Counted from the first letter of the stretch, positions 1 to 9,543 are shown. The stretch is 64,000 nucleotides of DNA from Pirellulales bacterium (GCA_019636335.1 JAHBXR010000017.1:1-64000), one strand, 5' to 3'. The notes: generated by a model from the letters alone, not told the origin. Made by a program: numbers and translations.

Positions 1-2087
1 TCCAGTGCGAGTTTCGAAGCCGGAAACGAGCGGACGACGGTTCGCCACGCTGGTTCGCCGTACGGGCCACGCTCGAGCGAGATTCGAGTAGAACGCCCAT
101 CCGGTGGGTAGGAGTGACATGGGACATCACGCGCCGGCGAGTGGCGGAGGGCTCCCTCCACGACGATCTCCAACAACAAATTGCTGAAAGGCAACGCGCC
201 GAGCAGGCTTTATTGTCTGGTCAACTCAACATCGATAGCTTCTTCCAACAGGCGCCCACGGCGATGGCCCTGTACGACTCGGAGGGACGTTTGACGCACG
301 TCAATAAGAGCCTCGCCGAATGGATGGGCGTGAACCAGGAGGAGCATATCGGTTGCAAGGCGTTTGACATGTTGCCTGCCGAGCTGGCGACAGAGATCGA
401 GGCCAGCGTGGCACGGGTGTTGGCCACGGGGGTCGCCGAAACCAACCTCGAAGCAAGCGCCGCGATGCCTCACCGTTCAGACGAAGTGCAGCATGGGCTT
501 TATGCGCACTTCCCGATTCCCGGTCTCGATGGAAAGCCGGTCGGAGTGGGCGCCGTGATCGTCAATACAACCGAATTGAAACACGCCGAAGAAGCACTCC
601 GCAGGAGCGAGGTGCAATTGAGACTATTCGTCGAGTATGCGCCCGCCGGTGTCGCCATGTTTGATCGCGACCTGTGCTACCTGGCGTGCAGCCGCCGTTG
701 GATCACGGACTACAGGCTTGAAGAGCGCAACTTGATCGGAAAACATCACTACGAAGTCTTCCCGGAGATTCCCGAACGCTGGAAACAAATTCACCGTCGT
801 TGCTTGACCGGCGCCTCCGACTATTGCGAGCAAGATGAATTCGAGCGCTCGGACGGTTCCATCGACTACATTCGCTGGGAAATTCAGCCCTGGTGGGAAT
901 CGTCTGGCCGGATCGGTGGGCTGGTGTTTTGTACCGAAAACATCACGGATCGCGTTCTGGCCGAAAAAGCCTTGCGCGACAGCAAGGCACTACTCGACGA
1001 AGCGCAACGCGCGGCGCGCTTTGGAAACTGGAACGGCGACCTGACGACCGGGAAGATCAGTTGGAGCGACGAGGTCTACCGCATTTTTGGCTTTCCTCCC
1101 CAGTCGTTCACGCCGCATTATCGCAGCGATTATCTCCAGGCGATTCATCCTGACGACAGGACTCGCGTCGAAAACCTGATCCGTGACTCGCTGTCGAACA
1201 ATCACGGCTACGAAACCGAGCATCGCGTCGTGCGGCCCGACAATTCCGAGTGCCTGGTGCGCACCACCGGCCAGGTCATGCGCAATGCGGACGGGGTCCC
1301 CGTCCGGTTGTTCGGCACGGTCCAGGACATTACGCAAGAGCGCCATCGCGAAGAACAGATGCAATCGCTGCAGTACCAGCTTGCGCATGCGAATCGCGTC
1401 GCGACGCTGGGGGAGCTCGCGTCGGGAATCGCCCACGAGCTCAATCAGCCGCTCGCCGCGATCGGATTCTATGCCGAGGGATGCCTGGAGGCGGTTCAGC
1501 GCGGCACCCTGGAACATTCGGAACTGCGGGGCAAACTGACGTCGATTGCCGAGCTCTCCGACCGTTGTGGGCAGATCATCCGCCGGATGCGCGCCTTTGC
1601 TACCAAGCAGGGAGCGCCGCGCCAAGTCACGGACTTGCGCGAGCTGGTTCACGCGGTGGTCGATTTCCTCGCGCACGATCTGCGCCAGTCAGAAGTTATT
1701 TGCACGGCGCTCATGCCGGACGAACCTCTGTGGGTCCTGGCCGACGGAGTGCAAATCCAACAAGTGCTCGTCAATCTCGTACGCAATGCCATCGAGGCCC
1801 AACTGGAACCATCGAGCAAACCTCGCCGCGTCGAGATCGTGGGCGGTCACAGCAAGGACAAGCGAGTGTATGTATCGATCCGCGATCATGGGCCCGGCAT
1901 TTGCGAGAGCATCCAACAACGACTTTTCGAACCTTTCTTCACCACCAAGGCATCCGGGCTGGGAATGGGCCTGAATATCAGCCAGACGATCATGAACAAC
2001 CACGGCGGCGAGATTACATTCCGAACAGAAATGGGAGGCGGAGCGGCCTTTGTCGCACACTTTCCCGTGGCGCGGGAGGCGGAATAG
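1..2087 (+). CDS. PAS-domain sensor histidine kinase, 5' end outside window
   Basis: Autophosphorylating sensor kinase, probably cytoplasmic since no membrane segment is visible. The frame is open from base 3 to the stop, and the residues before the first possible start (GTG at 114) read like the end of a PAS domain (WFAVRATLERD, then IRWVGVTWDIT), so the true start lies left of the window. Three further PAS folds follow at roughly codons 80-190, 200-320 and 335-450 counted from base 3. A HisKA domain follows with H-box ASGIAHELNQPLAA (His codon at 1434), then a HATPase domain with LVNLVRNAIEA, DHGPG and GLGMGL. The H-box resembles the FixL/TodS group. The FixJ-type regulator starts 2 bases after the stop, so they form a two-component pair. 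The sensed ligand cannot be read from the sequence. Confidence 0.93.
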   Translation, partial: QCEFRSRKRADDGSPRWFAVRATLERDSSRTPIRWVGVTWDITRRRVAEGSLHDDLQQQIAERQRAEQALLSGQLNIDSFFQQAPTAMALYDSEGRLTHVNKSLAEWMGVNQEEHIGCKAFDMLPAELATEIEASVARVLATGVAETNLEASAAMPHRSDEVQHGLYAHFPIPGLDGKPVGVGAVIVNTTELKHAEEALRRSEVQLRLFVEYAPAGVAMFDRDLCYLACSRRWITDYRLEERNLIGKHHYEVFPEIPERWKQIHRRCLTGASDYCEQDEFERSDGSIDYIRWEIQPWWESSGRIGGLVFCTENITDRVLAEKALRDSKALLDEAQRAARFGNWNGDLTTGKISWSDEVYRIFGFPPQSFTPHYRSDYLQAIHPDDRTRVENLIRDSLSNNHGYETEHRVVRPDNSECLVRTTGQVMRNADGVPVRLFGTVQDITQERHREEQMQSLQYQLAHANRVATLGELASGIAHELNQPLAAIGFYAEGCLEAVQRGTLEHSELRGKLTSIAELSDRCGQIIRRMRAFATKQGAPRQVTDLRELVHAVVDFLAHDLRQSEVICTALMPDEPLWVLADGVQIQQVLVNLVRNAIEAQLEPSSKPRRVEIVGGHSKDKRVYVSIRDHGPGICESIQQRLFEPFFTTKASGLGMGLNISQTIMNNHGGEITFRTEMGGGAAFVAHFPVAREAE

Positions 2088-2089
2088 AT

Positions 2090-2734
2090 ATGCGCACTAG
2101 TACCATAGCGGCGCGGCACGTATACATAGTCGATGACGATGCCAGCCTTCGCGATTCGATGAAGTGGCTCCTTATGTCGATCGGGTATGAAGTTCAGACT
2201 TGCGCGACCGCGCGCGAACTGCTCGATGCGTTGAATCCGTCGGATCCCAGTTGCGTGCTGGTCGACTTGCTGTTGCCCGGCATGTCGGGTCTGGCCCTGT
2301 GTCAGGAGCTGATTGCCTCGCAGGCGGCCTGTTCGCTCGTGATGATCAGTGGCCACGGCGACGTGTCTTCCGCGGTCGAGGCGGTCAAGGCCGGCGTCGT
2401 CGACTTTCTAGAGAAGCCCTGCAGCAGGCAACGATTGCTCGATACCGTCCATCTGGCCCTGACCCTCGCGGCCAATCGGAAGCAGGAACTGCTCGAAGAG
2501 AAAGATGCCTCCGAGCGGCTCAATCAACTCTCTGCACGCGAGATGGAGGTCTTCGACGGCATGGCCTCGGGGCTGGTCACGAAAGAGATTGCCGTCCGCC
2601 TGGGCATCAGTCCCAAGACGGTCGACGTACACCGTCACAAGATCGCACAGAAGCTGCGGATCGATTCTCCCACGCAGCTCGGCCACCTGATCGCCTTGCA
2701 GAAACGACGCGTCGACCGCTTGCGGCTTCGTTGA
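2090..2734 (+). CDS. FixJ-type response regulator (REC + LuxR HTH)
   Basis: A 214-residue DNA-binding response regulator, presumed partner of the kinase just upstream. The receiver domain (about 10-125) has the acidic cluster VDDD, phospho-acceptor Asp59 in LVDLLLPG, the switch ISGHGD and the conserved Lys in LEKPC. A LuxR/GerE helix-turn-helix occupies about 148-205 (LSAREMEVFDGMASG, then KEIAVRLGISPKTVDVH). The ATG at 2090 is preceded by GGGAGG at 2074-2079. The 2-base gap to the kinase stop implies translational coupling. The gene converges with the CBS-domain gene 6 bases away. Confidence 0.94.
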   Translation: MRTSTIAARHVYIVDDDASLRDSMKWLLMSIGYEVQTCATARELLDALNPSDPSCVLVDLLLPGMSGLALCQELIASQAACSLVMISGHGDVSSAVEAVKAGVVDFLEKPCSRQRLLDTVHLALTLAANRKQELLEEKDASERLNQLSAREMEVFDGMASGLVTKEIAVRLGISPKTVDVHRHKIAQKLRIDSPTQLGHLIALQKRRVDRLRLR

Positions 2735-2740
2735 TCGCCC

Positions 2741-3178
2741 TTACAACGTTGCCGCCGGCGCGGTCATCTCTCTGCCGGCCGGCTCGCCCAGGCGGAGATG
2801 CACCTCGGCGACAAAACGCACGAACTCCCGGCGCGCCATGACACCCAGGGGCCGCCCGTCATCCGAGACCACCGGCAGGCGACGATAACCATGGCAGCGG
2901 AACTCCTCGAGCGCCGCGAGCAACGAGTCGTCCGGCCGAAGCGACACACACGGCCGAGTCATGTAATCGGCCACCGGGGTATCGGCGTGCGCTGGCTCGA
3001 GCAGCAGCCCCATCAGGTCGCTCTCGGTAACGATGCCCACCAGGTAACCTTGCGCATCGACGACGGGCAGGCCGCTGATGTGGTGCCGTAACAAGAGGCG
3101 GCACGCCTCGAAAACGGTAGCATCTTCACAGATCGATACGACGGGAGCGGTCATCAGCTTTTCGACGGTCATTCCCAT
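2741..3178 (-). CDS. Tandem CBS-domain protein
   Basis: A 145-residue protein made of two CBS motifs (about 5-58 and 70-125), the pair that forms a Bateman module binding adenine nucleotides. Typical features are the repeated LMTAPVVSI / YMTRPCVSL starts, HISGLPVVD and RRLPVVSDDGRPLGV. There is no catalytic or membrane domain, so it is probably a stand-alone energy or nucleotide sensor. It is the last gene of a minus-strand run CheY-CheB-CBS and starts 20 bases after the cheB stop, with AAAGGG upstream of its ATG. A second ATG two codons in is also possible. Its partner is unknown. Confidence 0.9.
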   Translation of the reverse strand: MGMTVEKLMTAPVVSICEDATVFEACRLLLRHHISGLPVVDAQGYLVGIVTESDLMGLLLEPAHADTPVADYMTRPCVSLRPDDSLLAALEEFRCHGYRRLPVVSDDGRPLGVMARREFVRFVAEVHLRLGEPAGREMTAPAATL

Positions 3179-3198
3179 GTTCGCCCTTTCGTTGCGAG

Positions 3199-4293
3199 TT
3201 ACACCGGAACTGGCGCGCGTCTCGCTCGCGCGGCGATGATCTCGGCCGCGTCGGCGAGCGAGAACTGTTCTTCGACATGCCCGCGGTTGAACGCCACCTT
3301 GTTCATACCGTAGACCGCGGAGCTGGCCTCGTCCTGCCCGATGACGTCCCCCCCCGCGGCCTTGATGGCAGAGCAGCCGTCGGCGCCGTCGCTTCCCATG
3401 CCGGTCATGATGACTCCCAGGCAGCGCCGGCCAAACACGTGGGCGGCCGAGATCATCATCACGTCGACCGACGGCTTGTGTCCGCTCACGGGATCGCCGT
3501 CGCGAATCACCGCGACGACGTTCGTTCCCACGCGGCGCAGCGAGAGATGCTTGCCGCCCGGCGCGATCCAGGCCTCGTTCGGCCGCAACGTGGCGCCATC
3601 CTCGGCCTCACGGACCGTCAGTGCCGAAATGCCGTTCAAGCGAGCTGCAAAGGGGCCGGTGAACTGGGCCGGCATGTGCTGCACGATCACGATCGGCGGC
3701 AAGGGGGGCGCAAGCTGCTCAAACAGTTGCGTCAGCGCCGGCGGTCCCCCCGTCGAGATGCCGATGGCGATACAGTGTGCCGCGTCGCGGTCAGCGACCA
3801 TCGTCCGGCTCGTGACTCCAGCTCGCCGCACCGGTGCGGTCCCCTGGCGTCGCAATGCCTGCAGATCGACGGCAGCCGCCATGCGCAACTTGGGAATCAG
3901 TTGCCCTTCGACCACCTGTTGAAACTGGCTTGCTCCGTCCGGCTTGGCGACATAATCGACCGCGCCCAGGTCGAGCGCCTCGAGGGTCGTATCGGCCATC
4001 CGCGTCGTCAGCGAGCTTACGATAATGACGCGGCACGGCGAATTCTGCATGATGGCGGCGAGGGCCTCCAAACCGCTCATGCCGGGCATCATGACGTCCA
4101 TCGTCACGACATCGGGTCGCAGCCGTTCGACCTGGGCAATCGCCTCGCGGCCGCTGGCGGCAAAGCCCACGACCTCGAAATCGGTCACTTTGGCCACGGC
4201 GTCGGAGATCATCGTGCGCATCAGGCGCGAATCGTCGACGATCAGCACGCGGATCCGGCCGCGTCCGGCACGAGTTGTCAGTCCCAACGGCAT
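3199..4293 (-). CDS. cheB: CheB chemotaxis protein-glutamate methylesterase
   Basis: Removes methyl groups from (or deamidates) glutamates of chemoreceptors once its receiver domain is phosphorylated. It has 364 residues, the usual CheB length. The receiver domain (about 15-130) has Asp66 in MDVMMPGMSG. The methylesterase domain (about 172-360) has the catalytic triad: Ser180 in GISTGGPP, His206 in VVQHMPAQF and Asp302 in MTGMGSDGADG. It lies 60 bases downstream of a CheY gene and 20 bases upstream of a CBS gene. No cheA, cheR, cheW or receptor gene is in the window, so it either serves receptors encoded elsewhere or belongs to a stand-alone signalling unit. Confidence 0.93.
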   Translation of the reverse strand: MPLGLTTRAGRGRIRVLIVDDSRLMRTMISDAVAKVTDFEVVGFAASGREAIAQVERLRPDVVTMDVMMPGMSGLEALAAIMQNSPCRVIIVSSLTTRMADTTLEALDLGAVDYVAKPDGASQFQQVVEGQLIPKLRMAAAVDLQALRRQGTAPVRRAGVTSRTMVADRDAAHCIAIGISTGGPPALTQLFEQLAPPLPPIVIVQHMPAQFTGPFAARLNGISALTVREAEDGATLRPNEAWIAPGGKHLSLRRVGTNVVAVIRDGDPVSGHKPSVDVMMISAAHVFGRRCLGVIMTGMGSDGADGCSAIKAAGGDVIGQDEASSAVYGMNKVAFNRGHVEEQFSLADAAEIIAARARRAPVPV

Positions 4294-4353
4294 TGCAACC
4301 TCACCCTGGACGCCTACAGACGCTCGCGGATACCTGCTCGCGTATGACGCGAC

Positions 4354-4716
4354 TTAAGCGCCGCAGCCAAACTTCTCGAGCTTCTGCCGCAGCGTCTCGT
4401 TGTCGAAGGGCTTGGCCAGGTAATCGGACACGCCGGCCTGCGCGGCTTCGATGATACGCGACTTTTCGGCCTCGGTCGTAACCATCAGCACGGGCACTTT
4501 GCTGCCACGTTCGCGGATCTCGCGCAACAGCTCGAGGCCGGTCTTGTTCGGCATGTTCCAGTCGGTGATCACCATGTCGACGGAATTGTCGCTGAACACG
4601 CGCAGGGCCTCGGCGCCATCCTCGGCCTCCAGCACGCTACCGACTCCGAGAGACTCGAGACAGCGCCGAATGACGTTTCTCATCATGCGCGAATCGTCTG
4701 CAACCAGCACGTTCAT
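4354..4716 (-). CDS. CheY-like single-domain response regulator
   Basis: A 120-residue free-standing receiver domain. It has the acidic pair in VADDSRMMR, phospho-acceptor Asp52 in ITDWNMPNKTG, the Thr switch in MVTTEAE and Lys in YLAKPFDN, all matching CheY. The frame is open further upstream to 4836, but that extension is Arg/His-rich and unlike any receiver, so I start at the ATG at 4716. A weak AGGTG lies about 7 bases upstream of it. It heads the CheY-CheB-CBS minus-strand group. It could drive a flagellar motor switch or feed another output. Confidence 0.9.
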   Translation of the reverse strand: MNVLVADDSRMMRNVIRRCLESLGVGSVLEAEDGAEALRVFSDNSVDMVITDWNMPNKTGLELLREIRERGSKVPVLMVTTEAEKSRIIEAAQAGVSDYLAKPFDNETLRQKLEKFGCGA

Positions 4717-5095
4717 CGATGCACCTGTTCCCAAGAGAGGAGCGATCCGCGGATGGCGACAGTGCCACGCGCGCCATCGCTGGCGTCTGCGGAAAACTAG
4801 ATCACCCGGCAGGGGTGTCAACCTGCCGTACCGCACGGAACGGCACCAGCAGCGCTGCGGTAAAGGAACTACTTAGGGGCAGGCGTCGAATGCGCCGATC
4901 GCAGCGTCGTGACGGCGCGTCAGGGCGTTCTCTGCCACGACCTTCCGCTAAGCGCGGCGGCCGGGCGTAGGACCTAGACAACTTGACTTCAAGTCGCGCG
5001 ACACGATGGTGCGATGCGACATCCATAAGGTGGCGCTTCCGCAGCCACTTGGGTTGGCGCGGCATCGTACCGGAAACAAGCAGAGGCACTAGCGC
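4717..5095. other. Intergenic region between divergent genes
   Basis: This 379-base stretch separates the minus-strand CheY gene from the plus-strand ABC1 kinase gene and should hold both promoters. A TTGACT hexamer begins at about 4984, but I see no convincing -10 at the right distance. AGAGG at 5082-5086 is the ribosome binding site for the kinase. No credible coding region is present. Confidence 0.6.
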
Positions 5096-6631
5096 ATGTT
5101 GACTCGGAACATCGAGCGGCTGGGAGGGTATGCCCGCGCGGCGGTCGCCGGATGGCATGTGCGTCGCAGCGCCACGCCAGAAGAGCAACGACTTGCCGAG
5201 CGCCATCTTGTCGAGCGCTTGGGGCATCTACGTGGCCTGCCTGCCAAGGTCGGCCAGCTCCTGCAGCTTTCGCTCGACTCGCCCGTTTCATCTGACGACG
5301 ATCTATCTCGTACCCCGATGCCGCTCGACCTCGCGACGGTGCGTGACATGCTCACCGCTGCTTGGCAACAGCCGCTCGCCGCCGTTGTGCGTCAGATTTC
5401 GCCCGCTGCCCGGACCGCCTCGCTCGGGCAGGTGCATCGTGCGACCTTGGTGGATGGGCGCGAAGTGGCGATCAAGGTGCAGTATCCCGGCATGCGCGAC
5501 GCCTTGCGGATGGATCTCAATCTGCTGGGTTGGCTGAGCCTGCCTGCTCCCCGTAAGCAGCACGGCTTCGATCTGCCCGGCTACCAGGCAGCGATCCTCG
5601 ATGACATGGAGCGCGAGCTCGATTATCGCCACGAGGCGGAGAATCAGCGCCACTTTCGAGCCTGGGCTGCCGACGATCCGATGCTCGTCGTGCCCGAGCT
5701 CATCGAAGAACTCTGCACGTCGAACGTGCTCGTCGCGCGTTGGGAAGATGGCTGCGAGCTCGCCGAAGTGCAAGCACTCTGGCCCGAGCCCGAACGTCAG
5801 CAGCTTGCGCACGCCCTGTCGCGCGTGTTTCACGAAGGGTTCTTCGAGCGGAGACTGCTGCACGCCGACTGGCACCCGGGCAACTTTCGCTTTCGGCGCG
5901 GCAACCAGGGCGTGAAAGTCGTTTTGTACGATTTCGGTTGCGTCTACGAACCGACACTGGCCGAGCGAAGCACCTTGCTGCGTTTGATCCGCGCGACCAT
6001 CGACGAAAGCGAGTCTCCCTATCCGCTGTTGTTGGCCTTGGGATTCCGCCCCGAGTTTCTCGAGCCGATCGAGCACAAGCTGCCGGCCCTGTGCAAGGTG
6101 CTGTTCGCGCCTTACGCGGCCCCCTATCCCTTCGCTCTCGACGACTGGCAACTGAGCGAACGGTTTCACGACATTCTTGGCGAGGACCGCTGGAACTTTC
6201 GCCTGGCCGGGCCGCCAGCGCTCATCTTTCTCGTGCGCGCGTTTCATGGCCTGGTCAGTTTCCTGCGTTCATTGCGGGTGACCACCTCTTGGCACCACCT
6301 GCTGCTGCCGCTGCTGAAGCGTCACCGCGAGGAACTCGATCGACTCGCCCTTCCGCAGCCTGCTCGCCCCGCTTCGACCTTTGGAGGCCTCGCGCGACAT
6401 CTCAAGCTCCGGGTGCAGGCACAAGGACGGACCAAAGTGCAACTGACCTATCCCGCCAGCGTGATCGATCACTTGGACGAGATCATCGATGCCCGCGTGC
6501 AGGAATTGATCGTCCGTCGGGGTGTCGATCTACGAACGCTCGTGACGCAAGTTCGCCAGCGCGCGTACGCCCCGGGAGATGTTTTCGAGCTCGACGCCGG
6601 CGAGCAGCAGGTGTCGGTCTGGCTCGAGTAG
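5096..6631 (+). CDS. ABC1/UbiB-family atypical kinase
   Basis: A 511-residue member of the ABC1 (AarF/UbiB/ADCK) family, atypical kinases or ATPases tied to quinone and isoprenoid lipid metabolism. Motifs in order are the family-specific KxGQ (LPAKVGQLLQ, about residue 50), the Ala-rich nucleotide loop region TASLGQVHRA, the ATP-binding Lys in VAIKVQYPG, ELDYRHEAENQ, the catalytic HADWHPGNF and the metal-binding YDFGC. A C-terminal stretch of about 100 residues after the kinase fold has no recognised domain. No transmembrane anchor is obvious, unlike UbiB. AGAGG lies 9 bases before the ATG. The gene stands alone, so its lipid substrate cannot be inferred. Confidence 0.88.
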   Translation: MLTRNIERLGGYARAAVAGWHVRRSATPEEQRLAERHLVERLGHLRGLPAKVGQLLQLSLDSPVSSDDDLSRTPMPLDLATVRDMLTAAWQQPLAAVVRQISPAARTASLGQVHRATLVDGREVAIKVQYPGMRDALRMDLNLLGWLSLPAPRKQHGFDLPGYQAAILDDMERELDYRHEAENQRHFRAWAADDPMLVVPELIEELCTSNVLVARWEDGCELAEVQALWPEPERQQLAHALSRVFHEGFFERRLLHADWHPGNFRFRRGNQGVKVVLYDFGCVYEPTLAERSTLLRLIRATIDESESPYPLLLALGFRPEFLEPIEHKLPALCKVLFAPYAAPYPFALDDWQLSERFHDILGEDRWNFRLAGPPALIFLVRAFHGLVSFLRSLRVTTSWHHLLLPLLKRHREELDRLALPQPARPASTFGGLARHLKLRVQAQGRTKVQLTYPASVIDHLDEIIDARVQELIVRRGVDLRTLVTQVRQRAYAPGDVFELDAGEQQVSVWLE

Positions 6632-6911
6632 CTACGGCGACGGCGATCCTGCCAGTACGTTGTCGCGTATTCTCAAAGCGAGCGTGTTGCGGGCTCGGAT
6701 CTGGGTTCCCCCGCGCGCCAAGGGGTCGAACGGGCCGCCGCGGTTGAATCGGCTATAGCCACCCACGCTCGGTTGTGCGATGATTCTGGTCTAGGATCGC
6801 CGGCAGCGCAGGCGCGTCGCCGGCCAAGGATCTCCCGCCCGTTCAAAGCATCGGAATCCGTGCGGCACTGCCAGGCGCCCTTGCCGCACGTCGCTTGCCG
6901 ATTCGGTCATC

Positions 6912-8297
6912 ATGCAGGTTTCCAGCCACTTCACACGACGCAAGGCCCTGCAGATCGGTGGGCTGGGCATGCTTGGGCTGACCATGCCCAAGTTGCTGCG
7001 TGCCGCGGAGCAAGGGGGCACGTTCCCAGCTCGCGCGAAATCGGTCATCTTTTTGTTCCAGTTCGGCGGCCCCAGCCACATCGATACCTTCGATCAGAAG
7101 CTCGATGCGCCGTCTGGGATTCGCTCTCCCATCGGCTCGATCGAGACGACGATGCCGGGCCTGCGGATCTGCGAGCTGCTGCCCGAGACCGCCAAGGTGA
7201 TGGACAAGGTGACCCTGGTACACGCCGTTCATCATTCGATGAAGAACCACAACTCGGCGTCGTACTACGCGCTGACGGGCCACGCGCCTCCGGTCGATGA
7301 CATTCGGCTGACCGATACGGACCAGTTGTTCCCGGCCTACGGCAGCGTGGTAAATCAGTTTGCTCCTGCCCGAGCGGACTCGTCTGCGGAAGGGATGCCG
7401 CGGTTCGTTTCTTTTCCCTATGTCATCCGCGACGGTTCGATCACGCCTGGCCAGCGCGCCACGTTTCTCGGCAAGGTCTACGACCCGCTCCTCGTGACGC
7501 AGGATCCGGCCAAGCCGAACTTCCGCCTTCCTGAGCTGAGCTTGCCCGACGGCATGACTCATGATCGCCTAGCCAACCGCCGAGCAATGCAGCAGTTCGT
7601 CAACCAGCAGGTCGCCTGGCTCGACTCGACGGCCGAAGGGCAAGGTCTCGATTCGTACTACGAACGGGCCTTGTCGATGCTCACGTCGACGCGGGTGCGC
7701 CATGCCTTCGATCTATCGGCCGAGCCGGACGCCGTTCGCGACCGCTACAGCCGCACCACGTACGGGCAGAGTTGTCTGCTCGCGCGGCGGCTGGTCGAAG
7801 CGGGCGTCAGCTTTGTCAACGTGTATTTTTCCAACTCGATCGGCGGACGCAGCAAGACTAGCGGCGGCTGGGACACGCACGGCTTCGATGGCTCGCGCAT
7901 GTACGAGATCCTGCCCTCCTGGCAATTGCCGCAAACCGATCACACGCTGCCCGTGCTGTTGAGCGACCTAGACGAGCGAGGCCTGCTGGACGAGACGCTC
8001 GTGGTATGGATGGGCGAGTTTGGCCGTACGCCGCGGATCAACAAAAGCAGCAGCCGGGATCACTGGCCAGGCTGCTACACGGTGCTCATGGCCGGAGGTG
8101 GGGTCAAACGCGGGTTCCGTTACGGCTCGTCGGATCGCGACGGCGCTCGGCCGGAGAGTGGAGCGGTCCGCCCCGACGACATCGCGGCCACCATCTTCGC
8201 GCTGATGGGAATCGACCCCGAGACGCTGATCCACGACAATCTGAACCGCCCGCTGGCCATCAGCAGCGGCACGCCGATCACGGACATCATCGCCTGA
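6912..8297 (+). CDS. DUF1501 secreted protein (Tat signal)
   Basis: A 461-residue planctomycete DUF1501 protein, related in fold to sulfatases and phosphatases. It begins with a twin-arginine signal (TRRKALQIGGLGMLGL), so it is likely exported folded. Family hallmarks are FLFQFGGPSHIDTFD, YYALTGHAPP, the DTHGFDG region and VVWMGEFGRTPRINKSSSRDHW near the C-terminus, the last probably metal-binding. These proteins commonly sit beside DUF1549/DUF1553 cytochrome-type proteins, but this copy has no such partner. Its biochemical activity is not established. The gene is convergent with the tRNA-Arg gene downstream. Confidence 0.9.
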   Translation: MQVSSHFTRRKALQIGGLGMLGLTMPKLLRAAEQGGTFPARAKSVIFLFQFGGPSHIDTFDQKLDAPSGIRSPIGSIETTMPGLRICELLPETAKVMDKVTLVHAVHHSMKNHNSASYYALTGHAPPVDDIRLTDTDQLFPAYGSVVNQFAPARADSSAEGMPRFVSFPYVIRDGSITPGQRATFLGKVYDPLLVTQDPAKPNFRLPELSLPDGMTHDRLANRRAMQQFVNQQVAWLDSTAEGQGLDSYYERALSMLTSTRVRHAFDLSAEPDAVRDRYSRTTYGQSCLLARRLVEAGVSFVNVYFSNSIGGRSKTSGGWDTHGFDGSRMYEILPSWQLPQTDHTLPVLLSDLDERGLLDETLVVWMGEFGRTPRINKSSSRDHWPGCYTVLMAGGGVKRGFRYGSSDRDGARPESGAVRPDDIAATIFALMGIDPETLIHDNLNRPLAISSGTPITDIIA

Positions 8298-8340
8298 GCG
8301 TGTGGCATCGTACGTGCAGGTCGTCGACGACACGATTAAG

Positions 8341-8414
<74 letters not shown>

Positions 8415-8490
8415 GTGCTGGGTGGGAAAAGTCTGCCTTGGGCAGTCCGACGGCCATGCCGTCGAGCGTTCCCCCCGCGAGCGGACGGGT

Positions 8491-8519
8491 AATATAGCAA
8501 ACCGAAACGGGGCTGATAA
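8491..8519 (-). promoter_or_regulatory. Putative sigma70-type promoter for tRNA-Arg
   Basis: On the minus strand TTATCA (8519-8514) and TATATT (8496-8491) are separated by 17 bases. Transcription would begin about 70 bases upstream of the mature tRNA end. Assigned by eye from spacing and consensus only. Confidence 0.45.
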
Positions 8520-8703
8520 GTCCGGCGGTAACGCCTGAGACTGCCGAACTACAGGTTTTCCGCCCCCCCCCTTAAACTCGGAGTTCTACCCGTCTGGCCG
8601 GAGGTTGCCCGTCAAACTGCCGCCAGCCAGGACACGACCTGGCCCCCTAAGGTGATCGCCCTGCGGTTCAAATTCGTCGCCTTGAGATAAGACGACAGGA
8701 CGA

Positions 8704-8940
8704 TTAGCCGTTCATCTTCTTGGGAATCGTGAACGAATAGAGGATCGTGACCGCCCCGAACGACATCAGGCTCCAGGGGGCCCAGTCGGGCGGCACGAAC
8801 TCGCGGTGGCGACCCGCCGTCTGCACAAAGCCGACCGTCGGCTCGTGGCGCAGCGAAAGGACCGCGCGGTCGATCATCAGGCATTCGGCCCCCAGGATCG
8901 CCGCAAAACAACCCAAGGCCAGAAAGAAAGAACGCCACAT
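8704..8940 (-). CDS. Small two-TM membrane protein, unknown function
   Basis: A 78-residue protein with a hydrophobic N-terminal helix (FFLALGCFAAILGA) and a second one near the end (WSLMSFGAVTILYSF), finishing in a short basic tail IPKKMNG. CGGAG lies about 10 bases upstream of the ATG at 8940. Small proteins of this layout, with a proline/tryptophan pair before the second helix (VPPDWAPW), are familiar in Planctomycetes, but I know of no function. The frame extends upstream of the ATG, but that extension is composition-biased and ignored. Confidence 0.7.
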   Translation of the reverse strand: MWRSFFLALGCFAAILGAECLMIDRAVLSLRHEPTVGFVQTAGRHREFVPPDWAPWSLMSFGAVTILYSFTIPKKMNG

Positions 8941-9543
8941 GGCCGAACTCCGGGAGAGATTACTGCCATTGGTCCGCACGACCGTCGGACCGAGCAGGAC
9001 CAACCATCGCCGGGCACGTGCGAAGGCAATGCTCCGAAGGCGGCCGCTCGGCCACGGCGGGAAATGCAGTGCCTCATCGGGGCTCCATCGGCGCTCCGGC
9101 GCCCACAAATTCAGCCCGGTAGCGGTCGGAACGAGTCTGACGGCTCGCGCGCCGGCGAGCCTGTCGAACGTGGCGATTGCAGCGTCCTTCCGCGGAAGAA
9201 TCGCACCGCCAGGGCATCGCATGCATGCGTGCCGTGCCATCGCCGGCCAGTGGACAACGGCGGCCAGAATCGGTCGCGGGGGCCGTTTTGCCCGCGCCGC
9301 GGTGGCATCGGCTCCGGCGGTTCGAGCGGCCATTTGCCCCAAAACCTGCGTGGATCGGCATGCATGACCGGTTCGGCCAGCGGCCGCGGCACTGCGTGAA
9401 TCGACATAGACCGACCCGGCAAATCCGTGGTCAATCTTTCGCCGAGCGGCGACCGATGCAAGACGAGGGGCGACCGCGGTTGTTCCTGCCAGTTATCACT
9501 TTTATAATGATCCTGGCAGAGTCTCACACCATGGAGTCTGCGA
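8941..9543. other. Intergenic region without a credible gene
   Basis: Six hundred bases between the small membrane protein and the PAS-GAF-receiver gene. Open frames here are short and Arg/Ser-rich, with no recognisable domain. The only signal I can support is the promoter at its right end. Two GCATGCAT palindromes, near 9220 and 9358, are probably chance. Confidence 0.55.
9480..9508 (+). promoter_or_regulatory. Sigma70-type promoter of the PAS-GAF-receiver gene
   Basis: TTGTTC (9480-9485) and a perfect TATAAT (9503-9508) are spaced by 17 bases in an AT-rich patch that stands out from the surrounding high-GC DNA. Predicted transcript start is near 9515, leaving a leader of about 29 bases before the TTG start at 9544. 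Confidence 0.65.

Noticed and set aside
9215..9365. Two GCATGCAT palindromes as regulatory sites
   Set aside because: Short, common words in high-GC DNA with no consistent placement.
8747..9367. Plus-strand frame opposite the small membrane protein
   Set aside because: Arg/Ser-rich with no start signal or domain.
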